DNA from: Klebsiella michiganensis
GTDB taxonomy: Bacteria; Pseudomonadota; Gammaproteobacteria; Enterobacterales; Enterobacteriaceae
Direction: 5' to 3'
Length of the DNA: 64,000 nt
NCBI GenBank assembly: GCA_000963575.1
Contig: CP011077.1
Span: 2,604,001 to 2,668,000 of the forward strand
Position 1 is the stretch's first letter; each line of letters begins with the position of its first letter. Shown piece by piece: positions 1-9,215 of the stretch. The notes beneath the pieces are model-generated. The model was not told where the DNA came from and made no database searches. It saw only the letters and a list, made by a program, of their open reading frames with translations. A program made the position numbers and the translations under genes.

Positions 1-1554
1 CGCCTGCTCGATAGGATCCGGCAGCGGGCCGGAGTTACCGATACAGGTAGTACAGCCGTAGCCCACCAGGTTAAAGCCCAGTTCATCAAGGTATGGGGTT
101 AATTTGGCTTTGGCCAGATAATCAGACACCACCTTAGACCCCGGCGCAAGCGAAGCCTTCACCCACGGCTGCGGTTTCAGCCCCAGACTAACGGCTTTTT
201 TAGCCAGCAGCCCAGCCGCCATCAGCACGCTAGGGTTTGAGGTGTTGGTACAGGAGGTGATCGCGGCGATGACAACGGCGCCATCCGGCAGTTCATGCTC
301 TTGCCCTGCAAGGGTATAGCTGACAGGGGTACGATCTTTGTGGGAAGCGTTAACTTCCAGCTCGTTGCTGGCGGCGAATGCTTTTGGCACTCCGCCCAGC
401 GGGACGCGGTCCTGCGGGCGTTTTGGGCCGGCCAGACTGGCCTCAACATCGTTCATGTTTAAAGAGAGCGTGCTGGTAAACACAGGTTCATCACCCGTGT
501 TGCGCCACATACCCTGTGCCTTAGCGTAGGCTTCAACCAAAGCCACCTGCTCTTCGCTACGGCCGCTAAGACGCATATATTCCAGGGTTACGCCGTCAAT
601 CGGGAAGAAACCACAGGTCGCACCGTACTCAGGAGACATGTTGGCGATAGTTGCCCGGTCGGCAAGCGGCAGTGAATCAAGACCGTCACCGTAAAATTCC
701 ACGAATTTACCGACCACGCCATGCTTACGGAGCATTTGGGTGACGGTCAGTACCAGGTCCGTGGCGGTGATCCCTTCGCGCAGTTTGCCCTCAAGCTTAA
801 AGCCGACAACATCCGGAATCAGCATAGAGACCGGCTGGCCAAGCATCGCCGCTTCCGCTTCGATCCCACCCACGCCCCAGCCCAGCACACCCAGGCCATT
901 AATCATCGTGGTATGTGAATCGGTACCCACCAGCGTGTCAGGGTAAGCGACCAGTTCGCCGTTCTGTTCTTCACTCCAGACGGCTTTGCCCAGATACTCA
1001 AGGTTTACCTGGTGGCAAATGCCGGTCCCCGGCGGGACGACGCTGAAGCGGCTGAACGCCTGCTGCCCCCAGCGTAAAAAAACATAGCGCTCGTGGTTAC
1101 GCTCCATCTCAAGGCGAACGTTTTCCTCGAAGGCATCATTGTCGCCAAAATGATCGACGGTCACCGAGTGGTCAATCACCAGATCGACCGGGGAAAGCGG
1201 GTTAACTTTGGCCACATCTCCGCCGAGACGTTTCACCGCTTCACGCATGGCGGCAAGGTCAACCACTGCCGGTACGCCGGTGAAGTCCTGCATCAGTACC
1301 CGGGCAGGTCGGTAGGCGATTTCGCGGTCGGCATGGGCCTGTTTGAGCCAGCCGGCAAGGGCATGAATATCTTCGCGGGTGACGGAGTCTTCATCCTGCC
1401 AGCGCAGCAGGTTCTCCAGTAAGACTTTTAGCGACTTAGGTAAACGGCTGATATCCCCAAGCTCTTTTGAGGCCAGCGGCAGGCTGTAATAGTGCCAGGT
1501 TTTATTTAGCGCCCGTAGAGTATCCTTACTGGCTTCGCGTAGGGTTAACGACAT
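1..1554 (-). CDS. acnA: Aconitate hydratase A, C-terminal part outside window
   Basis: The reverse strand is open from the ATG at 1554 to the window edge, giving 518 codons of a protein that is usually about 890 residues. The N-terminus (MSLTLREASKDTLRAL) and long downstream stretches match enterobacterial AcnA. The cluster-binding region GYGCTTCIGNSGP is at the visible end. AcnA interconverts citrate and isocitrate in the TCA cycle with a [4Fe-4S] cluster and is the stress-stable, iron-responsive aconitase of enterics. A strong GGAGGAG ribosome site precedes the start. It lies downstream of cysB, ymiA and ymiC on the same strand, but a terminator at about 1690-1719 separates it, so it probably has its own promoter in 1555-1690. 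Confidence 0.97.
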   Translation of the reverse strand, partial: MSLTLREASKDTLRALNKTWHYYSLPLASKELGDISRLPKSLKVLLENLLRWQDEDSVTREDIHALAGWLKQAHADREIAYRPARVLMQDFTGVPAVVDLAAMREAVKRLGGDVAKVNPLSPVDLVIDHSVTVDHFGDNDAFEENVRLEMERNHERYVFLRWGQQAFSRFSVVPPGTGICHQVNLEYLGKAVWSEEQNGELVAYPDTLVGTDSHTTMINGLGVLGWGVGGIEAEAAMLGQPVSMLIPDVVGFKLEGKLREGITATDLVLTVTQMLRKHGVVGKFVEFYGDGLDSLPLADRATIANMSPEYGATCGFFPIDGVTLEYMRLSGRSEEQVALVEAYAKAQGMWRNTGDEPVFTSTLSLNMNDVEASLAGPKRPQDRVPLGGVPKAFAASNELEVNASHKDRTPVSYTLAGQEHELPDGAVVIAAITSCTNTSNPSVLMAAGLLAKKAVSLGLKPQPWVKASLAPGSKVVSDYLAKAKLTPYLDELGFNLVGYGCTTCIGNSGPLPDPIEQA

Positions 1555-1687
1555 AGCTCCTCCTTTATGACAGGGATAGCGATTGCCCTGATTATCTGCA
1601 GGGTCGCTATTAAAGATAACACAAACCTGCCGTAACGATTTGATAACAACCCAAATTGATAAATGGCGCTATGGGAGAAGAGGTAAT

Positions 1688-1719
1688 AAAACAAACGCCC
1701 CAACAATGAGGTCGGGGCG
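1688..1719 (-). terminator. Rho-independent terminator between ymiC and acnA
   Basis: On the reverse strand a CGCCCC / GGGGCG stem with a 12-nt loop is followed by TTTGTTTTATT. It would end transcripts coming from cysB-ymiA-ymiC before acnA. Confidence 0.65.
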
Positions 1720-1785
1720 AGAGGCAAAGCCAGGCAAATTATTTAACGCAGTCAGGCGGTAACAGCGAGTACCGCACAAAAAAGG

Positions 1786-1884
1786 TTAATTAGCGAAGGC
1801 GCGGAGTATTTCGACCCAGAACAAGGCAGACAGCGTAAAAGCGCCCAGCCAGGACCAGTATTTCACGGCGCTATGATTATTCAT
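1786..1884 (-). CDS. ymiC: Small membrane protein YmiC (32 aa)
   Basis: A 32-codon frame reads MNNHSAVKYWSWLGAF and continues as one hydrophobic helix (about residues 8-27). I recognise this as the short membrane protein YmiC, which lies between yciX and acnA in E. coli. The position here is the same. Its function is unknown; a single-span inner-membrane protein is the only inference possible. The upstream ribosome site is weak (GAG ten bases before the ATG). Confidence 0.75.
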   Translation of the reverse strand: MNNHSAVKYWSWLGAFTLSALFWVEILRAFAN

Positions 1885-1915
1885 AAGGTTAGCTCAATGT
1901 TACTGTATGCAAACA

Positions 1916-1935
1916 GACTGCTTAATTAAGCAGTC
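1916..1935. repeat. Perfect 20-bp palindrome upstream of ymiC
   Basis: The sequence GACTGCTTAATTAAGCAGTC is a perfect inverted repeat with no spacer. It lies 32 bp upstream of ymiC. It has no T-tract, so a dimeric-protein operator is as likely as an RNA hairpin. Confidence 0.5.
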
Positions 1936-2041
1936 ACCAGAATGTATTGCTGTGTGTAATTATCAGTGAATAACATGTTGCTCTGCGGTAAATAAAATGC
2001 ATTTTTCGGCCGCGGAGAAAATAAACGATTCAATAACGAAT

Positions 2042-2212
2042 TTATTGTTTTTTACTGTCGTCTTCGGAAAACAAATCAATAAAGGCCTGCTGCTGTTTCG
2101 TCAGCGTCCAACCTTCAGGTGGTGTGTTTTCCTCTTTTTTTTCTTCTTTTCGCGGTTTACCGCTATTGCGGACCACGACCTTGGGTGCAGGAACCCTATC
2201 CCGAGTAGACAT
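2042..2212 (-). CDS. Small hydrophilic protein of unknown function (56 aa), YciX position
   Basis: The frame starts MSTRDRVPAPKVVVRN and ends with an acidic tail containing QQAFIDLFSEDD. A longer in-frame Met at 2290 exists, but it would read through ymiA out of phase. The ATG at 2212, three bases after the ymiA stop, is preferred because it gives a translationally coupled pair. The protein is basic in the first half, acidic at the end, and has no membrane segment or signal. By position it corresponds to the small gene annotated next to ymiA in E. coli (yciX), but I cannot confirm that identity from memory of its sequence. Confidence 0.6.
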   Translation of the reverse strand: MSTRDRVPAPKVVVRNSGKPRKEEKKEENTPPEGWTLTKQQQAFIDLFSEDDSKKQ

Positions 2213-2214
2213 AG

Positions 2215-2355
2215 CTACCCCCAAAAATGCCAGGCAACCAGCGCCACAACCAGCCAGAACAAGGCTGAAACCAAAAACACCGCAATCCATGCTTTGCGTT
2301 TCAGAGCCGGATCCTGCTGCGGTTCCTCACTTCCTGATGACATTGCTAGCCTCAT
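2215..2355 (-). CDS. ymiA: Small membrane protein YmiA (46 aa)
   Basis: This 46-codon frame (MRLAMSSGSEEPQQD... ending in HFWG) matches the YmiA family: a short polar N-terminus with a basic KRKAW motif, then one hydrophobic helix (about residues 23-43). YmiA lies directly after cysB in enterics, as here. No function is established. It is probably an inner-membrane single-span protein and is coupled to the 56-aa gene that begins three bases after its stop. Confidence 0.85.
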   Translation of the reverse strand: MRLAMSSGSEEPQQDPALKRKAWIAVFLVSALFWLVVALVAWHFWG

Positions 2356-2650
2356 ACAATCGACACCACTTATCGTAACATTCCAAACAATTGGTATAAC
2401 TAATCGCCAGTTGGGATTAATCCTAAAGAAACTCTAGCTCAAAAGCCAGAAAAATTGCGCAATAACCAGGAGAAAAGATTTAATCTTTTGACCTGAAATA
2501 AATAATCGAAACACCAGATTTGCGCAACTACGAATTATTTACTAGCTGTGTCTCTTAATTGCGACACAATAACCATTAACAGGATGTGGCTTATTTGCGG
2601 GGATGGGAATAGGCAAAGAAATGCGTTTAATTCTTGTTTAATAATGGCTC
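2356..2650. other. Intergenic region between cysB and ymiA
   Basis: About 300 bp of AT-rich sequence with no credible frame on either strand. It contains the ymiA upstream region and a short GGATTAATCC palindrome near 2414. No promoter stands out clearly. Confidence 0.5.
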
Positions 2651-2679
2651 GGGTATCTCCGGATTCACCGAAGATACCC
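2651..2679 (-). terminator. Hairpin just after cysB
   Basis: A GGGTATCT(T)CGG / CCGG(A)GATACCC stem begins eight bases beyond the cysB stop on the reverse strand. The T-tract is poor, so it may be a processed 3' end or a weak terminator allowing read-through to ymiA. Confidence 0.5.
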
Positions 2680-2686
2680 TGGGAAA

Positions 2687-3661
2687 TTATTTGGCCGGTA
2701 ATTTGATATCTTTAAACATCGCTTCAATATCGTCGTTCGAGCGCAATGCTACGGCGGTATCGACCACGTCACGGGTTAAATGTGGCGCAAAACGCTGAAT
2801 AAAATCATACATATAACTGCGCAGGAAAGTACTGCGGCGGAAACCTATTTTCGTGGTGCTGTGGCTAAATACGCCCTGGGCTTCGATGCGGACTAAATCC
2901 GGGTCTGAAATCGGATCCACCGCCATGCTCGCAATTACCCCTACCCCGAGCCCTAAACGAACGTAGGTTTTAATCACATCGGCGTCGGTCGCGGTGAAGA
3001 CGATCCGCGGCGTTAACCCTGCACGATTGAAGGCGGTATTCAGCTCTGAGCGACCGGTAAAGCCAAAGGTGTAGGTCACCAGCGGATACTGCGCCAGCTC
3101 TTCGATGCTAACCGACTCTTTCGAAGCCAGCGGATGGTCCGGCGTGACCACAATGGAACGGTTCCAGTGATAGCAAGGCAGCATCACCAGGTCGTCATAG
3201 AGATGAAGCGCTTCGGTGGCGATAGCAAAGTCCGCATTGCCTTTGGAAACCGCCTCTGCAATCTGTGTCGGCGAACCCTGATGCATATGCAAAGAAACCC
3301 GCGGATAACGCTCAATAAAGCCTTTAATCACGCCTGGCAGCGCATAGCGGGCCTGGGTATGCGTGGTTGCCACATAGAGCGAACCTTTGTCAGGCCAGGT
3401 GTGCTCTCCGGCGACGGATTTAATGGCGTCGACTTTCGACAGCACTTCACGGGCGATGCGGATGATTTCCTGTCCGGCGGGCGTCACCTGGGTCAGGTGT
3501 TTCCCGCTTCGGGCGAAGATCTGGATCCCGAGTTCGTCTTCCAGCATACGAACTTGCTTACTGATCCCCGGCTGAGAGGTATAAAGCCCTTCTGCCGTAG
3601 AGGAGACATTGAGATTGTGGTTCACGACTTCAACGATATAACGCAGCTGCTGTAATTTCAT
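2687..3661 (-). CDS. cysB: LysR-type regulator of cysteine biosynthesis CysB
   Basis: The 324-residue product has the full CysB sequence: a winged HTH at residues 1-60 (MKLQQLRYIVEVV; TSQPGISKQV recognition region), then a two-lobed periplasmic-binding-like effector domain from about residue 90. CysB activates sulfate uptake and the cys reductive pathway with N-acetylserine as inducer under sulfur limitation. Length equals the E. coli protein. It lies between topA and ymiA as in E. coli. LysR proteins usually repress their own promoter, which should lie in 3662-3813. Confidence 0.98.
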   Translation of the reverse strand: MKLQQLRYIVEVVNHNLNVSSTAEGLYTSQPGISKQVRMLEDELGIQIFARSGKHLTQVTPAGQEIIRIAREVLSKVDAIKSVAGEHTWPDKGSLYVATTHTQARYALPGVIKGFIERYPRVSLHMHQGSPTQIAEAVSKGNADFAIATEALHLYDDLVMLPCYHWNRSIVVTPDHPLASKESVSIEELAQYPLVTYTFGFTGRSELNTAFNRAGLTPRIVFTATDADVIKTYVRLGLGVGVIASMAVDPISDPDLVRIEAQGVFSHSTTKIGFRRSTFLRSYMYDFIQRFAPHLTRDVVDTAVALRSNDDIEAMFKDIKLPAK

Positions 3662-3813
3662 AGCTTACCGTCCAGGGTCAAAGGCCCCGGCGCAATGGGC
3701 GGGGTTAAGACGCAGAAAAAACGAAAATTGACATTGCTTTACTCACTATATCAGTTATAGCTACTTTGTATAGATGGGATAAAAAGATAATAAACGAGTT
3801 ATATAAAGCGCCA

Positions 3814-3842
3814 TAAAAAAACCGGAGACAAGCTCCGGTTTT
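3814..3842 (-). terminator. topA rho-independent terminator
   Basis: Reverse strand: AACCGGAG, loop CTTGT, CTCCGGTT, then seven T. It starts 17 bp after the topA stop and ends topA transcripts before cysB. Confidence 0.85.
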
Positions 3843-3859
3843 CTCAGGTTCAGGCCGTA

Positions 3860-6457
3860 TTATTTCTTGCCCACGACCCACTTGCCGTCAACGAAGAAGG
3901 CTGACCAGCCGGTCGCTTTGCCGTCTTTATCGGAAGCAACATACTGTTGCTTCGTTTTACGACTAAAGCGGACAAACGCTTTGTTACCGTCAGGATCTTC
4001 CTGAGGGGCGTCGGCCAGGTAACGCAGCTTCTCCGGCAGACGATCGCGGAAGCGGTGCAGTTCTTCCACCAGCGGGGCACGCGTTTCACGAGATTTCGGG
4101 AACGTGTTCGCGGCCAGGAAGACGCCGGCGGCACCATCACGCAGCACGAAATAGGCGTCCGATTTCTCACACGGCAGCTCCGGCAGAGGCACCGGATCTT
4201 CCTTCGGTGGCGCGACTTCGCCGTTACGCAGGATCTTACGGGTGTTTTTACACTCATCGTTGGTACAGGCCATGTACTTGCCAAAACGCCCCATTCTCAG
4301 GTGCATTTCTGAGCCACACTTCTCGCACTCAACGATTGGGCCGTCATAACCCTTGATCCGGAATTCGCCCTCTTCGATTTCGTAGCCGTCACAGGTCGGG
4401 TTGTTACCGCAGACGTGCAGCTTACGCTTCGGATCGATGAGGTAGCTGTCCATCGCCGTGCCGCACTTCTGGCAGCGGCGCTTGGCGCGCAGAGCGTTGG
4501 TTTCCGCATCATCACCTTCCAGCACGTTAAGAACTTCGTTCTCAGGCACCAGGTTGATGGTGGTTTTGCAGCGCTCTTTCGGCGGTAACGCATAGCCAGA
4601 ACAGCCGAGGAATACGCCGGTACTCGCGGTACGAATCCCCATTTTACGGCCGCAGGTTGGGCAGTCGATGCTGGTCAGAACCATCTGGTTCGGGCGCATG
4701 CCGCCTTCTTCCGGCTCCTGCTCAGCTTTCTCAAGCTGGCCGCTAAAATCAGTGAAGAAGTTGTCCAGCACCCCTTTCCACTCGGCCTGATTATTTGCCA
4801 CCCGGTCCAGGCTGTCTTCCATCTGCGCCGTGAAGTCATAATTCATCAGTTCGCGGAAGTTTTCTTCCAGACGATCGGTAACAATTTCACCCATTTTTTC
4901 AGCGTAGAAACGGCGGTTCTCAACGCGCACGTAGCCACGATCCTGAATGGTCGAAATGATAGAAGCATAGGTGGATGGGCGGCCGATACCGCGTTTTTCC
5001 AGTTCCTTCACCAGCGACGCTTCGCTGAAACGCGCAGGTGGCTTGGTAAAGTGCTGGGCCGGAAGCAATTCAACCAGCGTCAGAGACTCGCCTGGATCCA
5101 CCGCCGGTAAGGTACGATCTTCGTCGCCCTTGCGCAGCGCAGGCATCACTTTCGTCCAGCCATCAAAACGCAGCGTGCGGCCTCGCGCCTTCAGGCGGTA
5201 CTCACCGGCTTCTACCGTCAGCGTGGTGGAATCGTATTTCGCGGGTGTCATCTGACAGGCAACAAACTGGCGCCAGATCAGCTGATAAAGCTTCTGGGCA
5301 TCCGCTTCCATGTCTTTTAACGCTTCCGCCAACACGGTCACATCAGAAGGACGAATCGCTTCGTGCGCTTCCTGAGAGTTATCCTTACTGGCGTATTGAT
5401 TAGCGTCCGCCGGCAGATATTTCTTACCGAAGTTCTCTTCGATATAGCCGCGAACCATGCTCACCGCATCCTGACTCAGGTTAGTAGAGTCGGTACGCAT
5501 GTAGGTAATGTAGCCCGCTTCGTACAGACGCTGTGCCATCATCATGGTTTTCTTCACGCCGAAGCCAAGGCGAGTACTGGCGGCTTGCTGCAGCGTGGAC
5601 GTAATGAACGGCGCGCCAGGCTTGCTGCTGGTTGGCTTGTCTTCGCGATCCAGAACGGTATAGCGTGCTTTTTCAAGCAGGCTAACGGCCGCCATGGTCT
5701 GCTCGCGGTTAACCGGACGGAAAGGCTTGTCTTTATGATGACTCACCTGCACCGGCAGCGCATCGCCCTTCGGCGTCGACAGATTGGCGTCGATTTCCCA
5801 GTACTCTTCCGGGACAAAAGCTTTAATTTCGCGTTCACGCTCAACCACAAGGCGAACCGCCACGGACTGAACGCGCCCGGCAGACAGGCCACGCGCAATC
5901 TTTTTCCACAGCAGCGGAGACACCATGTAGCCCACAACGCGGTCCATAAAGCGGCGCGCCTGCTGGGCGTTCACACGATCAATGTTCAGTTCACCCGGCT
6001 TTTCAAACGCCTGGCGAATCGCATTCTTAGTAATTTCGTTAAACACTACGCGGCTGTAGCGAGTGTCGTCGCCACCGATAACTTCCCGCAGGTGCCAGGC
6101 AATGGCTTCCCCTTCGCGGTCAAGGTCGGTTGCGAGATAGATGTGGTCTGCTTTTTCTGCCAGTGATTTCAGCTCGGAGACCACTTTCTCCTTGCCCGGC
6201 AGCACTTCGTAATGAGCATCCCAGTTATGCCAGGGATCGACACCCATACGGTTGACGAGCGCTCCGCGTTCATCCTTTTTGACCTTTTTGGTCCCTTTGG
6301 CGGCGGCAGAGTCAGCGCTCTTCTTGGTGGTTGATCCACTGGTCGGCAAATCACGGATATGACCGACGCTGGACTTCACCACGTAGTCATTTCCGAGATA
6401 TTTGTTGATCGTTTTGGCTTTTGCCGGGGACTCAACGATGACGAGAGCTTTACCCAT
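3860..6457 (-). CDS. topA: DNA topoisomerase I (type IA)
   Basis: The product relaxes negatively supercoiled DNA by single-strand passage. The 865-residue protein begins MGKALVIVESPAKAKTI, the Toprim strand with its catalytic Glu. The active-site Tyr is in ITYMRTDSTNLS (about residue 319). The C-terminal third carries three tetracysteine zinc ribbons (CPTCGRKMG, CQKCGTAMD, CEKCGSEMH regions). An in-frame GTG two codons upstream exists, but the ATG at 6457 matches the E. coli start and has AAAGGTG just before it. It is followed by its own terminator and then cysB. Confidence 0.98.
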   Translation of the reverse strand: MGKALVIVESPAKAKTINKYLGNDYVVKSSVGHIRDLPTSGSTTKKSADSAAAKGTKKVKKDERGALVNRMGVDPWHNWDAHYEVLPGKEKVVSELKSLAEKADHIYLATDLDREGEAIAWHLREVIGGDDTRYSRVVFNEITKNAIRQAFEKPGELNIDRVNAQQARRFMDRVVGYMVSPLLWKKIARGLSAGRVQSVAVRLVVEREREIKAFVPEEYWEIDANLSTPKGDALPVQVSHHKDKPFRPVNREQTMAAVSLLEKARYTVLDREDKPTSSKPGAPFITSTLQQAASTRLGFGVKKTMMMAQRLYEAGYITYMRTDSTNLSQDAVSMVRGYIEENFGKKYLPADANQYASKDNSQEAHEAIRPSDVTVLAEALKDMEADAQKLYQLIWRQFVACQMTPAKYDSTTLTVEAGEYRLKARGRTLRFDGWTKVMPALRKGDEDRTLPAVDPGESLTLVELLPAQHFTKPPARFSEASLVKELEKRGIGRPSTYASIISTIQDRGYVRVENRRFYAEKMGEIVTDRLEENFRELMNYDFTAQMEDSLDRVANNQAEWKGVLDNFFTDFSGQLEKAEQEPEEGGMRPNQMVLTSIDCPTCGRKMGIRTASTGVFLGCSGYALPPKERCKTTINLVPENEVLNVLEGDDAETNALRAKRRCQKCGTAMDSYLIDPKRKLHVCGNNPTCDGYEIEEGEFRIKGYDGPIVECEKCGSEMHLRMGRFGKYMACTNDECKNTRKILRNGEVAPPKEDPVPLPELPCEKSDAYFVLRDGAAGVFLAANTFPKSRETRAPLVEELHRFRDRLPEKLRYLADAPQEDPDGNKAFVRFSRKTKQQYVASDKDGKATGWSAFFVDGKWVVGKK

Positions 6458-6857
6458 TTTCACCTTTACCTATTTAATTCTTCCAGGAATACGTCGCAAA
6501 TTTTCACCTTCCACTGGCGACGCGCTTTTTTATATTGCGGCAGTGTAGAAGGAGATCAACTCTTTTTTTCAATAACCTGCAACACCCTCAGCTCACTCAT
6601 CGGGTATTGAAGGGTCAAAATCTCAAGCAAGTGGCATAGCACGACGGAAGTTTGGTCGAATGTCAAGCAATTCTGTTGCCAGATTTGCGAAAGCGTCACA
6701 CTCTACCTGATAAAATATGTTACGCAACTTTATTAGCATGCAATACCCGATCCCGCCAGCACGGTTAACTTTTTTAAGGCCACAGTGTTTACAGGGAAAA
6801 TTTGCCCTTTGGCGCAAAGCGGACGTAAACTAGCGCCAGTTTTTTAAGGAGAACATC
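6458..6857. other. Divergent regulatory region topA / yciN
   Basis: About 400 bp without a credible gene between two divergent starts. In E. coli topA has several promoters responding to supercoiling and heat shock. I did not find a promoter strong enough to mark here. Confidence 0.5.
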
Positions 6858-7109
6858 ATGCAAGAGACGACTCAGCCTATTGACCGCGAATCCCTCCTCG
6901 CAGAGGCGAACAAAATCATTCGTGAACATGAGGATTTCCTGCACGGGATGGAAGCCACCGGCGTGGAACAGAAAAACGGCGTGCTGGTCTTTAGTGGGGA
7001 ATACTTCCTGGACGAACAAGGTTTGCCGACCGCGAAGAGCACGGCGGTGTTCAATATGTTTAAACACCTGGCTCACGTCTTGTCGGAAAAATATTCTCTG
7101 CGGGACTAA
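6858..7109 (+). CDS. yciN: DUF2498 protein YciN (83 aa)
   Basis: This 83-residue soluble acidic protein matches enterobacterial YciN (DUF2498) along its length. It has no signal peptide or membrane segment. A good ribosome site (AAGGAG) lies eight bases before the ATG. Its function is unknown. It is convergent with sohB, and the two share a bidirectional hairpin at 7114-7138, an arrangement conserved in E. coli. Confidence 0.93.
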   Translation: MQETTQPIDRESLLAEANKIIREHEDFLHGMEATGVEQKNGVLVFSGEYFLDEQGLPTAKSTAVFNMFKHLAHVLSEKYSLRD

Positions 7110-7113
7110 ACGA

Positions 7114-7138
7114 AAAGCGAGGCTAAACAGCCTCGCTT
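7114..7138. terminator. Bidirectional terminator yciN / sohB
   Basis: AAAGCGAGGCT, loop AAAC, AGCCTCGCTTT. A/T runs on both sides suit termination in both directions. Confidence 0.85.
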
Positions 7139-7146
7139 TAGTTGCT

Positions 7147-8196
7147 TTAAACCAGCGGTTTTTCGCCACGCTGCCACCAGCGCAACAGCAGGCGGTCAAG
7201 GCTGTTTGCCGCGCTACCGGTAAAGCGATCCATCACTTTTTTACGCTGCAGATAACGCACGTTAATCGCGTCAAAGTCTTTCATCATCCCCAGCAGCAGG
7301 TCGTCGCTGGTTGCCACGTCATCCACCAGCCCTTTTTCCTTCGCCTGAGTGCCGTACCAGTGTTCGCCTGTCGCCACCGCTTCAATATCAAGGGCCGGCC
7401 GCATACTGCTGACAAACTGCTTGAACAGATGGTGCGTTTCGTTCAGGTCTTCCCTGAACTTCTCACGCCCCTGCTCGGTATTTTCGCCCAGCAGGGTCAG
7501 CGTACGTTTGTACTGCCCGGCGGTATGCAGCTCAACGTCAATGTCATTGCGCTTAAGCAGGCGATGGAAGTTCGGGATTTGGGCGACAACGCCAATCGAG
7601 CCAATAATCGAGAATGGTGCAGCCACAATGCGTTGGCCAACACAGGCCATCATATACCCGCCGCTAGCGGCCACTTTATCTACCGCAATGGTTAACGGTA
7701 CTTCTTTTTCCCGTAAGCGCTGGAGCTGCGATGCGGCCAGCCCGTAGCCATGCACCACGCCGCCGGGACTTTCCAGGCGCAGCAGAACTTCATCCTTTGG
7801 CTTAACCACGGACAACACGGCGGTAATTTCTTCACGCAGGGAGCTCACTTCGTGGGCATCCATACTGCCTTTAAAATCGAGCACATACAGCGTCGGCTTG
7901 CCCGAGCTCGCTTTCTCCCCGCGTTTGGCTCGCGCTTTGGCCTGCTTAGCCTCCAGCTTAAGTTTTTTCTTTTCTTCTTTAAGCCACAGCTTCTGCTGAT
8001 GCGGGTCAAGCATAGCGACCTGCATCTCCTGCTGCACATCCTGATACTGCTCGCTCAGATTCGTCAGCCTGAGCTCACCGCGCCCCTGTTTCTTGCGTTG
8101 CGCAACGTTTACCAGAATGAGGGCAACGGCACCAATTGCCACCACGATGGTTACCGCTTTAGCTAAAAAAAGTCCATAGTCAGCAATTAGATCCAC
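7147..8196 (-). CDS. sohB: Inner-membrane S49 protease SohB
   Basis: SohB is a signal-peptide-peptidase-A-like serine protease facing the periplasm. One N-terminal membrane helix (about residues 10-32) is followed by a charged coiled linker rich in Lys and Ala, then the S49 domain. The nucleophile Ser is in VDKVAASGGYMMA and the general-base Lys in QYKRTLTLLGENTE. The longer frame begins at a GTG at 8214. The GTG at 8196 is preferred because AAAGGCGG lies just upstream and the resulting 349 aa equals E. coli SohB. Confidence 0.95.
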   Translation of the reverse strand: MDLIADYGLFLAKAVTIVVAIGAVALILVNVAQRKKQGRGELRLTNLSEQYQDVQQEMQVAMLDPHQQKLWLKEEKKKLKLEAKQAKARAKRGEKASSGKPTLYVLDFKGSMDAHEVSSLREEITAVLSVVKPKDEVLLRLESPGGVVHGYGLAASQLQRLREKEVPLTIAVDKVAASGGYMMACVGQRIVAAPFSIIGSIGVVAQIPNFHRLLKRNDIDVELHTAGQYKRTLTLLGENTEQGREKFREDLNETHHLFKQFVSSMRPALDIEAVATGEHWYGTQAKEKGLVDDVATSDDLLLGMMKDFDAINVRYLQRKKVMDRFTGSAANSLDRLLLRWWQRGEKPLV

Positions 8197-8453
8197 ATTT
8201 ACCGCCTTTATCACTAAGCATTGTTAATGTCTGTCAGTGTACCCGAGCAGGCACACGTTCGTCTGTAAGTAACTATAAAGGCTGCAAGAGCGCTTCCTTA
8301 AAAGAATTGGTGCCGGGAAATTTTTGCAAAATGTTAATCCTCAGCATTGTCTCCGGCTGACTGATTGAAATACGCCCGTCTTTAAGGCATAAAGCCGGGT
8401 AACCCAATGAGAAATAAGACGTGAGCAGATTGCATCACGCGAGGAACAAAGCC

Positions 8454-9215
8454 ATGCATTATCAGCCGCAAGATAATTTATTGAAAAATCGCATTATTTT
8501 AGTGACCGGCGCCAGCGATGGCATCGGCCGTGTCGCCGCCCTTACCTACGCGCGCTTTGGCGCCTCGGTGATTTTGCTGGGCCGCAATGAGCAAAAGCTC
8601 CGCGCCGTTGCCGGCGAAATTCAGTCTCACGGTTTGTTGCCCGCGCACTGGTTCACGCTCGATCTGGCTACCGCCACCTCGGCAGAGTGCCATGCGCTGG
8701 CAAACAAGCTCGCCACGTTGGTTCCTCGCCTGGATGGCGTGCTGCATAATGCCGGTATTCTTGGCGATGTCGTGCCTATGGATAAGCAGGATCCGGATAC
8801 CTGGCAGGCCGTTATGCAGGTCAACGTCAATGCGACTTTTTTCCTGACTCAGGCGCTGCTTCCTTTATTACTCAAATCCGAATCCGGCTCTCTGGTGTTC
8901 ACCACCTCAAGCGTTGGTCGCCAGGGGCGTGCCGGCTGGGGCGCTTACGCCGCATCAAAGTTTGCCACTGAAGGCATGATGCAGGTCCTGGCAGAGGAAT
9001 ATAAGCCGCACAACCTACGCGTAAACTGTATTAACCCTGGCGGTACGCGCACGGCGATGCGCGCCAGCGCCTTCCCTACCGAAGATCCGGCCAAGCTGAA
9101 AACGCCGCGGGATTTGATGCCGCTTTATCTCTGGCTGATGGGCGACGACAGCCGCCGTAAAACCGGCATGAGTTTTGATGCCCAGCCCAACCGTAAACCC
9201 GGGATTTCAGAATGA
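8454..9215 (+). CDS. yciK: SDR-family oxidoreductase YciK
   Basis: A classical short-chain dehydrogenase of 253 residues. The Rossmann motif TGASDGIG is near residue 17, NAG in LHNAGILGD, a catalytic Ser region SSVGRQGR, and YAASK supplies Tyr and Lys. The physiological substrate is unknown. The ATG at 8454 is used rather than one 33 bases upstream because a GAGG ribosome site precedes it and the protein then starts MHYQPQ as in E. coli. Its end overlaps the btuR start by four bases (ATGA), indicating coupling. Confidence 0.93.
   Translation: MHYQPQDNLLKNRIILVTGASDGIGRVAALTYARFGASVILLGRNEQKLRAVAGEIQSHGLLPAHWFTLDLATATSAECHALANKLATLVPRLDGVLHNAGILGDVVPMDKQDPDTWQAVMQVNVNATFFLTQALLPLLLKSESGSLVFTTSSVGRQGRAGWGAYAASKFATEGMMQVLAEEYKPHNLRVNCINPGGTRTAMRASAFPTEDPAKLKTPRDLMPLYLWLMGDDSRRKTGMSFDAQPNRKPGISE

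Noticed and set aside
2042..2290. An 82-aa protein from the upstream Met at 2290
   Set aside because: The first 26 codons overlap ymiA in another frame, and the ATG at 2212 sits just after the ymiA stop.
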